From Gp13-AA77 sp035946735 (GTDB lineage Bacteria > Acidobacteriota > Terriglobia > UBA7540), in the NCBI GenBank assembly GCA_035946735.1, contig DASYYZ010000169.1:75316-139315 (forward strand): a stretch of 64,000 nucleotides of DNA, written 5' to 3'. Shown here one piece after another: positions 8,332 through 16,466 of the stretch. The notes under the pieces were generated by a model. The model had not been told where the DNA came from. It did not search any database and saw only the letters and a list, made by a program, of their open reading frames with translations. The position numbers were made by a program, and so were the translations under genes. Numbering within the stretch: the stretch's first letter is position 1; every line of letters begins with the position of its first letter.

Positions 8332-9776
8332 TAGGTGGTCGGAGTGAGCGGGTTCCGGTCCAATCGTTCTCCGATCAGGACATAGAGCAGCCCGAACACG
8401 AGCGCACAGGAGACTAGATATACAATCGAGGTCGAGAGCGCGATACCGGCCACGCCGTAGCGCCGCATCAGCACCCAATTTAGCACGGCATTCAGCACGG
8501 TGTTCAAGGCCGTGATCGCCATTAGCGCTCCGTTCCGTTTGAGGGCACTCACGAGACGCACGCCCAGAGTAGCGAGCACGTAGAAGGGGATCTCGAGCGC
8601 GAGCCATGCCTCCGTCCTGGCTACGATCAAGGTGTCGTGAGCCGTAAAAGCGCCGCGCTGGAAGAGAATCCGCACCAGCGGCTGCGCAAATAGGAACAGG
8701 CCTACGGTGGCCGGCACCGTCACCAGAGCAACCAATCCCGAATAGGTCCGCAAGGTTTTCCGGCACGATGCCCAATCCTGCTTCGCCGCCATCTCCGAAA
8801 AGTACGGCAACGCGGCGGCGCCGAGCGGCATGGCCCCCACCACCACCAGCACGGTCACAATTTTGCGGGCGTAGCTGAGCGCCGATACGCTTCCCGGCGG
8901 CAGCATGGCGGCCATGCTCTGGTCCACCAGGTCCGTGCTGCTCATCAACAGCGCACCAGCCACCATGGGAACGTACTGGCCGATTACCTGGCGCAACTTG
9001 GGATCGAGTCCGTACCAGCGGGGCCTCAGGCTGATGCCGTGCGATCGCGCCGTCCGCGCCAATCCCCAGGCCTGCAGCGCCGTGCCTGCCACCGTACCAG
9101 CCGCCAGCGCGTAGATGCTCCACGTTCTCCCGAATGCCAGGAGAGCTGCCAGGCCTCCGAGCGGCGCCAGAATCGGCAGCAGTGCCGGAAGCGCAAATCG
9201 TTCGCCGGCGTTCAGCACGGCCGTACCGTTCACCGTGATCGCGCTCATCACCACCAAAGGCAAGAGCAGGTAGAGCAGCTTTCGGGTGAGAAGCAGCTTC
9301 GCCACGGTGAATCCGGAACCCAGCAGAGGCAAATACCAGGGCGCAAGGGCCGCCAGCAACAGCGAGAGGGCACCGAGCACCGCCAGGCTCCAAACCATGG
9401 CACTCGAGAAAAGGCGCTGCGCGGCCGCTGCACCGTCTCTTTCGCGCACTTCCACAAAGGTCGGGATCACAGCGGAGTTGAATGAGCCGGCGACAATGTT
9501 TACCACGAAAGATGGCAGAACGTAAGCAGTCAGATACGCGTCCAGCGCGTCGCCGCGCCCGAAAAAATTGGCAACCGCCAGTTCCTTGGCCGTGGTTGCT
9601 ACGAGCACCAGTCCGGCCAAAGAGGAAAGGATCGTGGCGGCGCGAAAGATTCTATGATCGGCGGAGCCGGTGGTCGCTGCGGTTGCCGGTCGCGGCAGGC
9701 GCAGGCTCTCTTCGGATGGCGAAGTTTGGGGTGTCTGGGCCACAGGTAACGATGGTCTTTCAGTCGATCGTAACAT
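8331..9776 (-). CDS. MurJ/MviN-family lipid flippase (MOP superfamily)
   Basis: This is an integral inner-membrane flippase of the MVF/MurJ branch of the MOP exporters, with about 12-14 hydrophobic segments over ~480 residues. Family signatures include TTAKELAVANFFGRGDALDAYLTAYVLPSFVVN, SFNSAVIPTFVEVRERDG and ALPYFSEMAA. Housekeeping MurJ moves lipid II. This copy starts a glycan cluster and may instead move the lipid-linked polysaccharide unit built by the downstream enzymes. I prefer ATG at 9776 over one at 9875, because the longer form would overlap the upstream gene's 3' end with non-conserved residues. Confidence 0.85.
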   Translation of the reverse strand: MLRSTERPSLPVAQTPQTSPSEESLRLPRPATAATTGSADHRIFRAATILSSLAGLVLVATTAKELAVANFFGRGDALDAYLTAYVLPSFVVNIVAGSFNSAVIPTFVEVRERDGAAAAQRLFSSAMVWSLAVLGALSLLLAALAPWYLPLLGSGFTVAKLLLTRKLLYLLLPLVVMSAITVNGTAVLNAGERFALPALLPILAPLGGLAALLAFGRTWSIYALAAGTVAGTALQAWGLARTARSHGISLRPRWYGLDPKLRQVIGQYVPMVAGALLMSSTDLVDQSMAAMLPPGSVSALSYARKIVTVLVVVGAMPLGAAALPYFSEMAAKQDWASCRKTLRTYSGLVALVTVPATVGLFLFAQPLVRILFQRGAFTAHDTLIVARTEAWLALEIPFYVLATLGVRLVSALKRNGALMAITALNTVLNAVLNWVLMRRYGVAGIALSTSIVYLVSCALVFGLLYVLIGERLDRNPLTPTT

Positions 9777-9844
9777 ATCCGGGACTCGGGGCCGGGGTTC
9801 GCAACAAGATCGAAAATGGATTCGAAAAAAGGTCGGGTCTCCGA

Positions 9845-10867
9845 TCAAGGCGCGCGGCCCCTCTTCCCCTCCCATCGCCCGCAGATTTCCTGCACGTTAT
9901 CGATCATCTTCTCCACTTCGATCGTGTCCAGTTGCGCGCCGGGGTGCATGGAGATGTTACGCTGCCTCCAGATCGAGTTGAGCCGCGGCTTCTCCTCAAG
10001 CGCAATGTGCCCTCCTTGAACCATCAGGTCGATGAGGGCATAGGCCCAGCCCTTGTGTTGAGTGTCGAGCGCGGGGCAAAAGCGTCGCGCTGCCCCGCGC
10101 AGCAGCCTTTCGTACTCCTCTCCGGCGATCATTCCAGCCAGCTTCGGGCTCTCTTCCACCAGGATTCGCGCCAGTTCGAGCGCCCCGTAGGTTTTCAGGA
10201 ATGGTCCCAGCACTTGCGCGGCTCGCCGCCGTTGCACCCAAACGTCCTGCTGGAAGGCGCCATCGCTGGGGCTGGAGTTGGCCGCGATGCGCTCCTCGGA
10301 GGCCAATTGCTGATAAGTCCAGAGCGCGATCTCGGTCTCAGCCACCGATCTCAGGCGGAAGCGCTCCTGCCAGATCCGGAGCTCCTCGCAATAGGCGAGG
10401 TACAGTTCCACACTCTTGGGACGCTGAATCTGCAAGAGGTTGATTACCGGCGTACTGAAGACTCCGAAGCGCTCCGGATAAGTGAAGCGAAGGGGGAGCG
10501 ACGCCGTGCCGATGTTGTGAAAGACAGCAAGCAGCTTCTGAATAAGTTCGCGCGGATCTTCGGGCAAGGGCGCGAGCTTCATCCTCAGCTGGCGCAAGGT
10601 CTGATCGAGCTGCTTTAGATCGGGTTGCGGCCAGTAGCGGGCAAAGGGGGTATTCTTCGGGTCAAACAGCTTCTCGACGTGCCGGGCGACCAACCATTGA
10701 TCTTCCCTGCGCAGATAGGCAAAGGTTTCCTCGAGTCTGGCGAAGTCGTAGGTCTGCCCGAACTTTGTCCGGCAAACCTCGGCGTACCGCCCGAGATAAG
10801 CCTTGAGATCCAAACTCACTCTGGCCTCGGAATCGAGAGTTATTACTCGGCTCCGATATCCTATCAC
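9845..10867 (-). CDS. Uncharacterised protein with a C-terminal HEPN-like domain
   Basis: This 340-residue soluble protein is not of a family I can name. It is largely alpha-helical and rich in Arg, Glu and Leu, with no signal peptide or membrane segment. Around residue 303 it has R-N-I-S-M-H, matching the R-x4-H (RNxxxH) motif of HEPN domains, preceded by a helix A-L-I-D-L-M-V-Q-G-G-H and followed by helix I-E-V-E-K-M-I-D-N-V. HEPN domains are often RNases or nucleotide-binding modules in toxin, defence and RNA-processing systems. The N-terminal half (F-G-V-F-S-T-P-V-I-N-L-L-Q) is unassigned. It lies 68 bp before the flippase start on the same strand. The start could alternatively be GTG near 10819. 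Confidence 0.7.
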   Translation of the reverse strand: MIGYRSRVITLDSEARVSLDLKAYLGRYAEVCRTKFGQTYDFARLEETFAYLRREDQWLVARHVEKLFDPKNTPFARYWPQPDLKQLDQTLRQLRMKLAPLPEDPRELIQKLLAVFHNIGTASLPLRFTYPERFGVFSTPVINLLQIQRPKSVELYLAYCEELRIWQERFRLRSVAETEIALWTYQQLASEERIAANSSPSDGAFQQDVWVQRRRAAQVLGPFLKTYGALELARILVEESPKLAGMIAGEEYERLLRGAARRFCPALDTQHKGWAYALIDLMVQGGHIALEEKPRLNSIWRQRNISMHPGAQLDTIEVEKMIDNVQEICGRWEGKRGRAP

Positions 10868-10988
10868 CGGAAGAGACCAGGTCGGTTACCTGTCAAGGTA
10901 TTGAGCAGTTTCATGTTGTGCCTGGGCAGCGACACTTGTATAGTCGTCAAAATAAAGCGAGCCGCCGGTAGCGGCCCTTGGAGGACTT

Positions 10989-11165
10989 ATGAGGCCGCTC
11001 CGTCATATTCGAGCGATCTTTGTCTCCTTACTCGGCGGCGGAAGCACCGGTCAAGGCACATTCTTGATCGACCAAGTCATTCCCAAAGAATGCTCCGCCG
11101 GACGTCAATTGCTCTTCGGTAACGTGCCAAAGCGAAGCTGTCTGGCAGGACCCGGCAGCCTTTAG
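10989..11165 (+). CDS. Small putative exported or membrane peptide
   Basis: A 58-codon frame begins M-R-P-L-R-H-I-R-A-I-F-V-S-L-L-G-G-G-S and is preceded by a strong ribosome-binding site, TTGGAGG, five bases before the ATG. The positively charged N-terminus followed by I-F-V-S-L-L resembles a short signal or anchor segment. The rest (T-G-Q-G-T-F-L-I-D-Q-V-I-P) has no recognised domain. It sits in the 375-bp space between the divergent HEPN-like gene and pyrK. Existence as a gene rests on the ribosome-binding site and the clean frame only. Confidence 0.4.
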   Translation: MRPLRHIRAIFVSLLGGGSTGQGTFLIDQVIPKECSAGRQLLFGNVPKRSCLAGPGSL

Positions 11166-11242
11166 CACCACGGAGTCCGAGATGCTGGCCGAGTGCGTCC
11201 CCAATCATTGAGGTCCGTCCCGCTCCTGCTATCATCAGTGAG

Positions 11243-12133
11243 ATGCGCGACGAGATCGTGACCGTGGTGGAAAATCGGGTTCTCACCGGCGGGCACTTCG
11301 TTCTAAGTGTGCGCTCTCCGCAGCAGGCTGCGGCAGCGCGTCCTGGCCAGTTCGCCATGATCCGGCTGCTCGGCCATTCGGACGTGCTCCTGCGGCGTCC
11401 CATGAGCATTTATGACGTGAAGATGGAAGCAAAGGGGACGGTCGGGAGTAACGGCTCCTCGAAGCGCAAGCGGATTGCGCGACGATCCCGATCGCCGGCG
11501 CTGCTCGAATTTCTATACAAGGTGGTGGGACGAGGCACCGAACTCATGTCGCGCCTGGAGCCGGGCGACCACGTGGGGCTGCTGGCGCCGCTCGGGCATG
11601 GATTCTTCGCAGAGGATTATCTGGCGGAAGCGCGCGAGGCCGGCGAAGTAGTTCACGTGGCCGGCGGAATCGGCATCGCAGCCTTGTTGCTGCCGGCGCG
11701 GGAGCTGGCGCAAGCCGGCGTGGAACAGCGGCTTTTCTTCGGCGGACGCACGCGGACTGACCTGGTCGGAGTGGCGGAGTTCAAGCCCTATGTCACCGCG
11801 ACCGTGCTCGCGACTGAAGACGGTTCGCGCGGCCATCAAGGGTACGTGACCAGTCCATTCGAGGACTACCTGCGACGGCGGCCCGACCGGAGCATGCTGG
11901 TGCTGGCCTGCGGTCCCTGGGCGATGCTCGAGGCCACCGTGGCGATTTGCAATCGCTACCACCGGCGCTGCCTGGTCTCGATGGAGAACCGCATGGGTTG
12001 CGCACTCGGCGTGTGCCTTGGCTGCTCGATCCGGGTGCGGGGCGAAGGCCATGGCGCCTACGAGCGCGTCTGCACTGAAGGGCCGGTGTTCTGGGCGGAG
12101 CATGTGGTGTGGGGTGAAAGGGCGGAAGCCTGA
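11243..12133 (+). CDS. pyrK: Dihydroorotate dehydrogenase electron-transfer subunit
   Basis: This is the FAD and [2Fe-2S] subunit that passes electrons from class 1B dihydroorotate dehydrogenase to NAD+ in pyrimidine synthesis. It begins with the ferredoxin-reductase FAD domain (R-P-G-Q-F-A-M-I-R, LLRRPMSIYDV). The NAD domain follows (VHVAGGIGIAALLLPAREL, VLACGPWAML). The C-terminal iron-sulfur motif is MENRMGCALGVCLGCSIRV with a later Cys in Y-E-R-V-C-T. An unusual basic insert of about 25 residues (K-R-K-R-I-A-R-R-S-R-S) separates the FAD-binding R-x-Y/S strand from LYKVVGRGT. pyrD follows after 31 bp. Confidence 0.92.
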   Translation: MRDEIVTVVENRVLTGGHFVLSVRSPQQAAAARPGQFAMIRLLGHSDVLLRRPMSIYDVKMEAKGTVGSNGSSKRKRIARRSRSPALLEFLYKVVGRGTELMSRLEPGDHVGLLAPLGHGFFAEDYLAEAREAGEVVHVAGGIGIAALLLPARELAQAGVEQRLFFGGRTRTDLVGVAEFKPYVTATVLATEDGSRGHQGYVTSPFEDYLRRRPDRSMLVLACGPWAMLEATVAICNRYHRRCLVSMENRMGCALGVCLGCSIRVRGEGHGAYERVCTEGPVFWAEHVVWGERAEA

Positions 12134-12164
12134 TCCAGGGATCTGATCCGCAGATTTCACAGAA

Positions 12165-13181
12165 ATGGCGAAACCTAAACAGGAAGGCCCTCGGCCGCCC
12201 GCTGTTCGTCGTCAGTCAAAGCGGATAGTGGACAACGGACAACGGACTACGGACTTTGTCCCCCGCCTCGAAGTGGAAATTGCCGGCGTCCTGTTTCAGA
12301 ACCCAGTGCTGACGGCGAGCGGCACGTTCGGATACGGCCGGGAGTTCGCGGAGCTGCTCGACCTCAATCGCCTCGGCGGAATATGCGTGAAGGGGATTTC
12401 CGCAGACCCGTTACCCGGCAATCCTCCGCCGCGCATCTATGAGACCGATTCCGGGATGCTGAACGCCATCGGACTGCAAAACGTGGGCGCCCGGCGGTTC
12501 CTGGAAGAGAAGCTGCCCTTTCTGCGGACTCTGCGGGCGCGCTCGGTGGTGAACGTCTTTGGATATTCGACGGAAGATTACGTGCGCTGCATCGAGATCC
12601 TGAACGAAGGCGAGGGTATTGACGCCTACGAGCTGAACATCTCCTGTCCCAACACGCACTGCGGCGGCATTGTTTACGGCAGCGATCCCAAGCTGACCGA
12701 AGAAGTGGTGGCAGCTTCAAAACGCGCGGCGCGCTTCCCGCTCTTCGTCAAGCTTTCACCGAATGTCACGGACATCACCGTGTTTGCCCGGGCCGCCGAG
12801 GCTGCCGGCGCAGATGCCCTCACGCTGGTGAATACTTTTGTGGGAATGGCCATTGATGTGGAGACACGCGGGCCTCGAATCTCGAACTTGACCGCTGGAC
12901 TTTCGGGCCCGGCCATCAAGCCGCTGGCCGTGCGCCTGGTGCATCAGGCGGCACGCGCGGTTCGCATTCCGATTATTGGAATCGGCGGCATCGCCAAGTG
13001 GCAGGACGCCCTCGAATTTCTGATTGCCGGGGCGCGGGCCATACAGGTGGGCACAGCGAACTTCTACGCTCCGGAGACGGCGCTTCGCGTGGCCGACGGC
13101 ATCGCGGACTACTGCCGGCGCCACCAGATGCATGTCGACCAGGTGGTGGGTAGCTTCAAGGCTGCCGGCGGCACGGCCTAG
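12165..13181 (+). CDS. pyrD: Dihydroorotate dehydrogenase, class 1B catalytic subunit
   Basis: This FMN enzyme oxidises dihydroorotate to orotate in the cytosol with PyrK. The core begins at L-E-V-E-I-A-G-V-L-F-Q-N-P-V-L-T-A-S-G. The catalytic region ELNISCPNTHCGG contains the class 1 base Cys, and the FMN phosphate site is seen in IGIGGIAKWQDALEFLIAGA and IQVGTANF. About 33 residues precede the core, twice the usual, and part of them (D-N-G-Q-R-T-T-D) is encoded by a short repeat at 12229-12254. The true start may lie downstream of the repeat, but no better initiation codon is obvious before the core, so the longer form is kept. Confidence 0.93.
   Translation: MAKPKQEGPRPPAVRRQSKRIVDNGQRTTDFVPRLEVEIAGVLFQNPVLTASGTFGYGREFAELLDLNRLGGICVKGISADPLPGNPPPRIYETDSGMLNAIGLQNVGARRFLEEKLPFLRTLRARSVVNVFGYSTEDYVRCIEILNEGEGIDAYELNISCPNTHCGGIVYGSDPKLTEEVVAASKRAARFPLFVKLSPNVTDITVFARAAEAAGADALTLVNTFVGMAIDVETRGPRISNLTAGLSGPAIKPLAVRLVHQAARAVRIPIIGIGGIAKWQDALEFLIAGARAIQVGTANFYAPETALRVADGIADYCRRHQMHVDQVVGSFKAAGGTA
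12229..12254. repeat. GGACAACGGACAAC repeat inside the pyrD 5' coding region
   Basis: Three consecutive degenerate GGAC(A/T)ACG units (GGACAACGGACAACGGAC, then TACGGAC) lie in frame in the pyrD N-terminal extension and encode D-N-G-Q-R-T-T-D. A related block lies inside lhr at 27016-27046. Confidence 0.7.
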
Positions 13182-13207
13182 CCGGGGGCGGCTGTCGAAC
13201 CGACGTA

Positions 13208-14155
13208 TCAAGGGCCGACAACCGGGTTTGTCAGGGTTCCGATACTCTCGATCGTCACGCTGATCTCGTCTCCAGCCTTGATAAACACCGGCGGCTTGCG
13301 AGCCATGCCCACGCCCGGCGGCGTGCCTGTAGAGATCAGATCGCCCGGTTCCCAGCTGAGCGACTGCGAAAGGTAGCTGATCAGAAAATCGATCCGGTGG
13401 ATCAGGTTCGAGGTGTTCGAGTCCTGCATGGTCTGGCCGTTAAGCGTCAGGGAAATGGCGAGCGCGTGCGGATCGGCGATTTCGTCCGCGGTCACAATCC
13501 AGGGGCCCGTAGGCGCGAAGGTATCGCAGCTCTTGCCGCGGAACCATTGCTTGTCGCCGCTCTGCATGTCGCGCGCCGTGACATCGTTCAGCAGGGTGTA
13601 GCCCGCCACGTACTCCCAGGCGCGCTCCTGCGGAATGCGGCTGCCGCCCTTGCCGATCACCACCGCCAGCTCAGCCTCGTAGTCAGGCTGCTCGGTATTG
13701 GGCGGAATCCTGATCGGATCACCTGGGCCGATGATCGTATTCGACGACTTCAGAAAGAAGACCGGGGTTTCGGGCGCCTCGATGCCTTGCTCGCGGGCGT
13801 GGTCTGCATAGTTCAAGCCCACACAGGTGATCTTCGGCGGACGGCCGATGGGCGCGCGCAAACGAGCCTTCGCGACGGGAGTCAGGAGACCGTCCTCATC
13901 CGGCGCGGTTGATGCAGCCGCACCGGTCACAACTCCGAGCGCTCTGAGGTAATCCGCGCCACGGCTAACCAGATCGATCATGTCCGACGGAGGGCCGTCT
14001 GCGGCCTCGAGCGTCTCCACCGCGGCGCGCAAGTTCGGCTCGGGTTTCTTGAGAAGCCCGCCCCAATCAAGCGCTGCGCTGACATCCACCACCAAGTCGC
14101 CTTCAACGACGCCGAGAGCCGGGCCGTTCGGTCCTGCGTAAGTCACCAGCCTCAT
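13208..14155 (-). CDS. Fumarylacetoacetate hydrolase-family protein
   Basis: This FAH-superfamily metal-dependent hydrolase or decarboxylase is 315 residues long. The diagnostic core is ITCVGLNYADHAREQG, VFFLKSSNTIIGPGDPI, PDYEAELAVVIGKGGSRIP and GYTLLNDVTARDMQ. The carboxylate metal ligands are the Glu pair of Y-E-A-E-L and the Asp of NDVTARD. GTPPGVGMARKPPVF is the conserved C-terminal loop. Members act on acylpyruvates, oxaloacetate or ring-cleavage products. The start overlaps the lutB stop by 4 bp, so it belongs to the lactate-utilisation operon. A role on a keto acid near pyruvate is an inference. Confidence 0.9.
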   Translation of the reverse strand: MRLVTYAGPNGPALGVVEGDLVVDVSAALDWGGLLKKPEPNLRAAVETLEAADGPPSDMIDLVSRGADYLRALGVVTGAAASTAPDEDGLLTPVAKARLRAPIGRPPKITCVGLNYADHAREQGIEAPETPVFFLKSSNTIIGPGDPIRIPPNTEQPDYEAELAVVIGKGGSRIPQERAWEYVAGYTLLNDVTARDMQSGDKQWFRGKSCDTFAPTGPWIVTADEIADPHALAISLTLNGQTMQDSNTSNLIHRIDFLISYLSQSLSWEPGDLISTGTPPGVGMARKPPVFIKAGDEISVTIESIGTLTNPVVGP

Positions 14156-15699
14156 GAATGGCCTCCATCGGACTTAAGATCCTTCCAGTGCTCGCGAAAC
14201 GACTTCGATGCCAACGCCGGCAAATCACGACGCTCCGTCCAGCGCGACACCGGAAAGGTAGGAAAGGTGCGAATCCAGCCTTGGCGGGCGAAGATCCCTT
14301 GTCCCCAGCGCGCCAAGCGGCCCGACCAGGCGTAGCGGCGCGGGCTGGTCATGATCCAGGCCCAGAAGCGCATGGCCGTGCGCTCGCGCACCAGTGAACC
14401 CTTAGGCTTCGGACTCGGGACCGTCTCCTGGACCTGCGCGCGCAGGTGCAGCAGCAGGTCCGGAATGTTGATCTTCACCGGGCAAACTTCGCGGCAAGCG
14501 CCGCAGAGCGACGAGGCGAAGGGCAACTCGCGAGCGTGTTCGAGTCCGGCAAATTCCGGAGTAATAAGCGCCCCGATGGGTCCGCTATAGACCCACCCGT
14601 AGGCGTGCCCGCCGATCTTGCGGTACACGGGGCAGGCGTTCAGGCAAGCTCCGCAGCGAATGCAGTAGAGCGCCTCGCGCATCTTCTCGTCCGCGAGAGT
14701 CCGCAGCCGGCCATTATCGATCAGCACCACGTGCATCTCACGCGGTCCGTCCTCGCCGGAACGCCGGGGGCCGGTCAGAGCGGATGTGTAGGCTGTCAGC
14801 TTCTGGCCGGTACCGGAGCGCGCCAGGAGACGCAGGAATACGGCCAGATCCTGAAAGCGCGGAATCAGCTTTTCCAGCCCGACGAGCGCCACGTGAACCG
14901 GCGGCGCGGTGCTGGAGAATCGGATGTTGCCTTCGTTTTCGACCACCACCACGCTGCCGGTCTCGGCGATGGCAAAATTGGCGCCACTGATGCCGACTTG
15001 CGCCTGCGTGAAGGCCGCTCGCAGCGCTCGCCGCGCGATGGCGGTGAGTTCCTCAGGCTGCTCGGCGCGCTTGGGATCAACGTAGCGCTCGAACAGGTCG
15101 GAGACGTCGCCGCGGGTCTTGTGGATCGCCGGGGCTACGATGTGCGCGGGCCGCTCCTTTGCGAGCTGCACGATGTACTCACCGAGATCGCTTTCAACGG
15201 CGCGAATGCCGGCCGCTTCCAGCGCGTGATTGAGTTCGATCTCCTCGCTCACCATGCTCTTGCCTTTGACCACCTCGCGAGCGCCCGCGCGACGGGCGAT
15301 CTCGACCACGATGGAGCAGGCTTCCCTGGCGTCAGCCGCAAAATGAACCTGGCATCCCTGCCGCTCCGCGCTGGCCGCGAACTGGTCCACGTAGTAGTCG
15401 AGGCGCGTGATCACCTCGCGCTTGAGGGCACGCGCTCGCTCGCGCAAGCGCTCGAATCCCGGAAGCTCGCCAATCGAGTGCAGGCGATGGCTGTAGAGCC
15501 GAAGCGTCGAGCTGCGATAAGCATCCGTAAGGTGCGCGCTCTCGAGGACCTTCAGCCCCAGTTCGTGAATCTGGTTGCTCTCGACAGCGTGGCTGGCCCC
15601 GTCGTCCTGCGGCCATGGCAGCGTGACGCCACCGGCTTGCACTGCACCGCCCGCAGCCGGCATAACCAGCGAGCTTGTCGATTTCTCGTTCACGGACAT
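14152..15699 (-). CDS. lutB: L-lactate utilisation iron-sulfur protein LutB
   Basis: This is an LUD-domain iron-sulfur protein of the LutABC lactate oxidation system, converting lactate to pyruvate with electrons to the respiratory chain. Residues ~60-330 form the LUD domain (E-V-V-K-G-K-S-M-V-S-E-E-I-E-L-N, GISGANFAIAETGSVVVVENEGN). Two [4Fe-4S] ligand sets follow: CIRCGACLNACPVYRKIGG and SSLCGACREVCPVKINIPDLL. About 100 C-terminal residues carry W-x-W-I-M-T-S-P-R-R. At 515 residues it is full length. lutA lies 3 bp upstream; no lutC is visible nearby. Confidence 0.92.
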   Translation of the reverse strand: MSVNEKSTSSLVMPAAGGAVQAGGVTLPWPQDDGASHAVESNQIHELGLKVLESAHLTDAYRSSTLRLYSHRLHSIGELPGFERLRERARALKREVITRLDYYVDQFAASAERQGCQVHFAADAREACSIVVEIARRAGAREVVKGKSMVSEEIELNHALEAAGIRAVESDLGEYIVQLAKERPAHIVAPAIHKTRGDVSDLFERYVDPKRAEQPEELTAIARRALRAAFTQAQVGISGANFAIAETGSVVVVENEGNIRFSSTAPPVHVALVGLEKLIPRFQDLAVFLRLLARSGTGQKLTAYTSALTGPRRSGEDGPREMHVVLIDNGRLRTLADEKMREALYCIRCGACLNACPVYRKIGGHAYGWVYSGPIGALITPEFAGLEHARELPFASSLCGACREVCPVKINIPDLLLHLRAQVQETVPSPKPKGSLVRERTAMRFWAWIMTSPRRYAWSGRLARWGQGIFARQGWIRTFPTFPVSRWTERRDLPALASKSFREHWKDLKSDGGHS

Positions 15700-15702
15700 T
15701 CG

Positions 15703-16434
15703 TTACGCTCGAGCAGCCAGCACTTCAGCGATATGCATCGTCTTCAGCGCCAAGCCTTGTCGATGAATCAGGCCGGCCAGATGCATCAGGCAACCTGAAT
15801 CATTCGCGACCAGGTATTCAGCGCCGGCGGCGACGGTCGCTTTCAACTTGTCTTCGCCCATTGCCACCGAAACCTCGGGAAACTTCACGGAAAACGTGCC
15901 GCCGAATCCGCAACACAAGCGATGATCCTGAAGCTCCACCAACTCGGCCCCGCGAACCGAACGCAGCAGCCGGCGCGGTTCCTCAGAAACGCCCAGCTCG
16001 CGCAGCAAGTGGCAGGAATCATGATAGGCGATGCGATGGGGGAAGCTCGCGCCGACATCGCCCGCCTTAAGCACCTTGGCCAGGAACTCAGAGAACTCGA
16101 AGACGCGCGTGGCGAGCTGCTGCGCCTGGCGCAGCCGGACGGAATCGTGCTCGAAAAGTTCCGGGTAGAACACGCGGATCATGGACGTGCAGGAACCTGA
16201 AGGGCTCACCACATAGTCCGCAGCGCTGGAAGCCGAGAACAAGTCAAGGACCTTAACGGCTACCGCACGGGACTCATCGCGATAGCCGGTGTTGAACGCC
16301 GGCTGGCCGCAGCAGGTCTGGGCGGGGTTGAACGACACTTCCACGCCCAGGCCGCGCAGCACCTTGAGCGCAGCCACCCCGACCGCGGGGTAAAACTGGT
16401 CCGCAAGACACGTGATGAACAATGCCACGCGCAT
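15703..16434 (-). CDS. lutA: L-lactate utilisation Fe-S oxidoreductase LutA (CCG-domain protein)
   Basis: This 243-residue protein has two cysteine-rich CCG domains like those in heterodisulfide reductase and GlpC. The first is NPAQTCCGQPAFNTGY and the second DHRLCCGFGGTFSVKFPEVS. The N-terminal strand VALFITCLADQFYPAVGVA is typical of LutA/YkgE. It forms the first gene of lutA-lutB-FAH with 3-bp and overlapping junctions, and is divergent from the PASTA gene across 32 bp, which must hold both promoters. It functions with LutB in lactate oxidation. Confidence 0.92.
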   Translation of the reverse strand: MRVALFITCLADQFYPAVGVAALKVLRGLGVEVSFNPAQTCCGQPAFNTGYRDESRAVAVKVLDLFSASSAADYVVSPSGSCTSMIRVFYPELFEHDSVRLRQAQQLATRVFEFSEFLAKVLKAGDVGASFPHRIAYHDSCHLLRELGVSEEPRRLLRSVRGAELVELQDHRLCCGFGGTFSVKFPEVSVAMGEDKLKATVAAGAEYLVANDSGCLMHLAGLIHRQGLALKTMHIAEVLAARA

Positions 16435-16466
16435 AGCTCTGTTAGAATAACCCGAGAGGCCGACGG

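Noticed and set aside
8332..9393. N-terminal extension of the zinc-ribbon methyltransferase
   Set aside because: It is only the out-of-frame reading of the flippase gene; the ATG at 8331 overlapping the flippase stop is a clear start.
14446..15798. Long open frame on the plus strand opposite lutB
   Set aside because: It mirrors the GC-rich minus-strand lutB/lutA genes and its translation has no recognisable domain.
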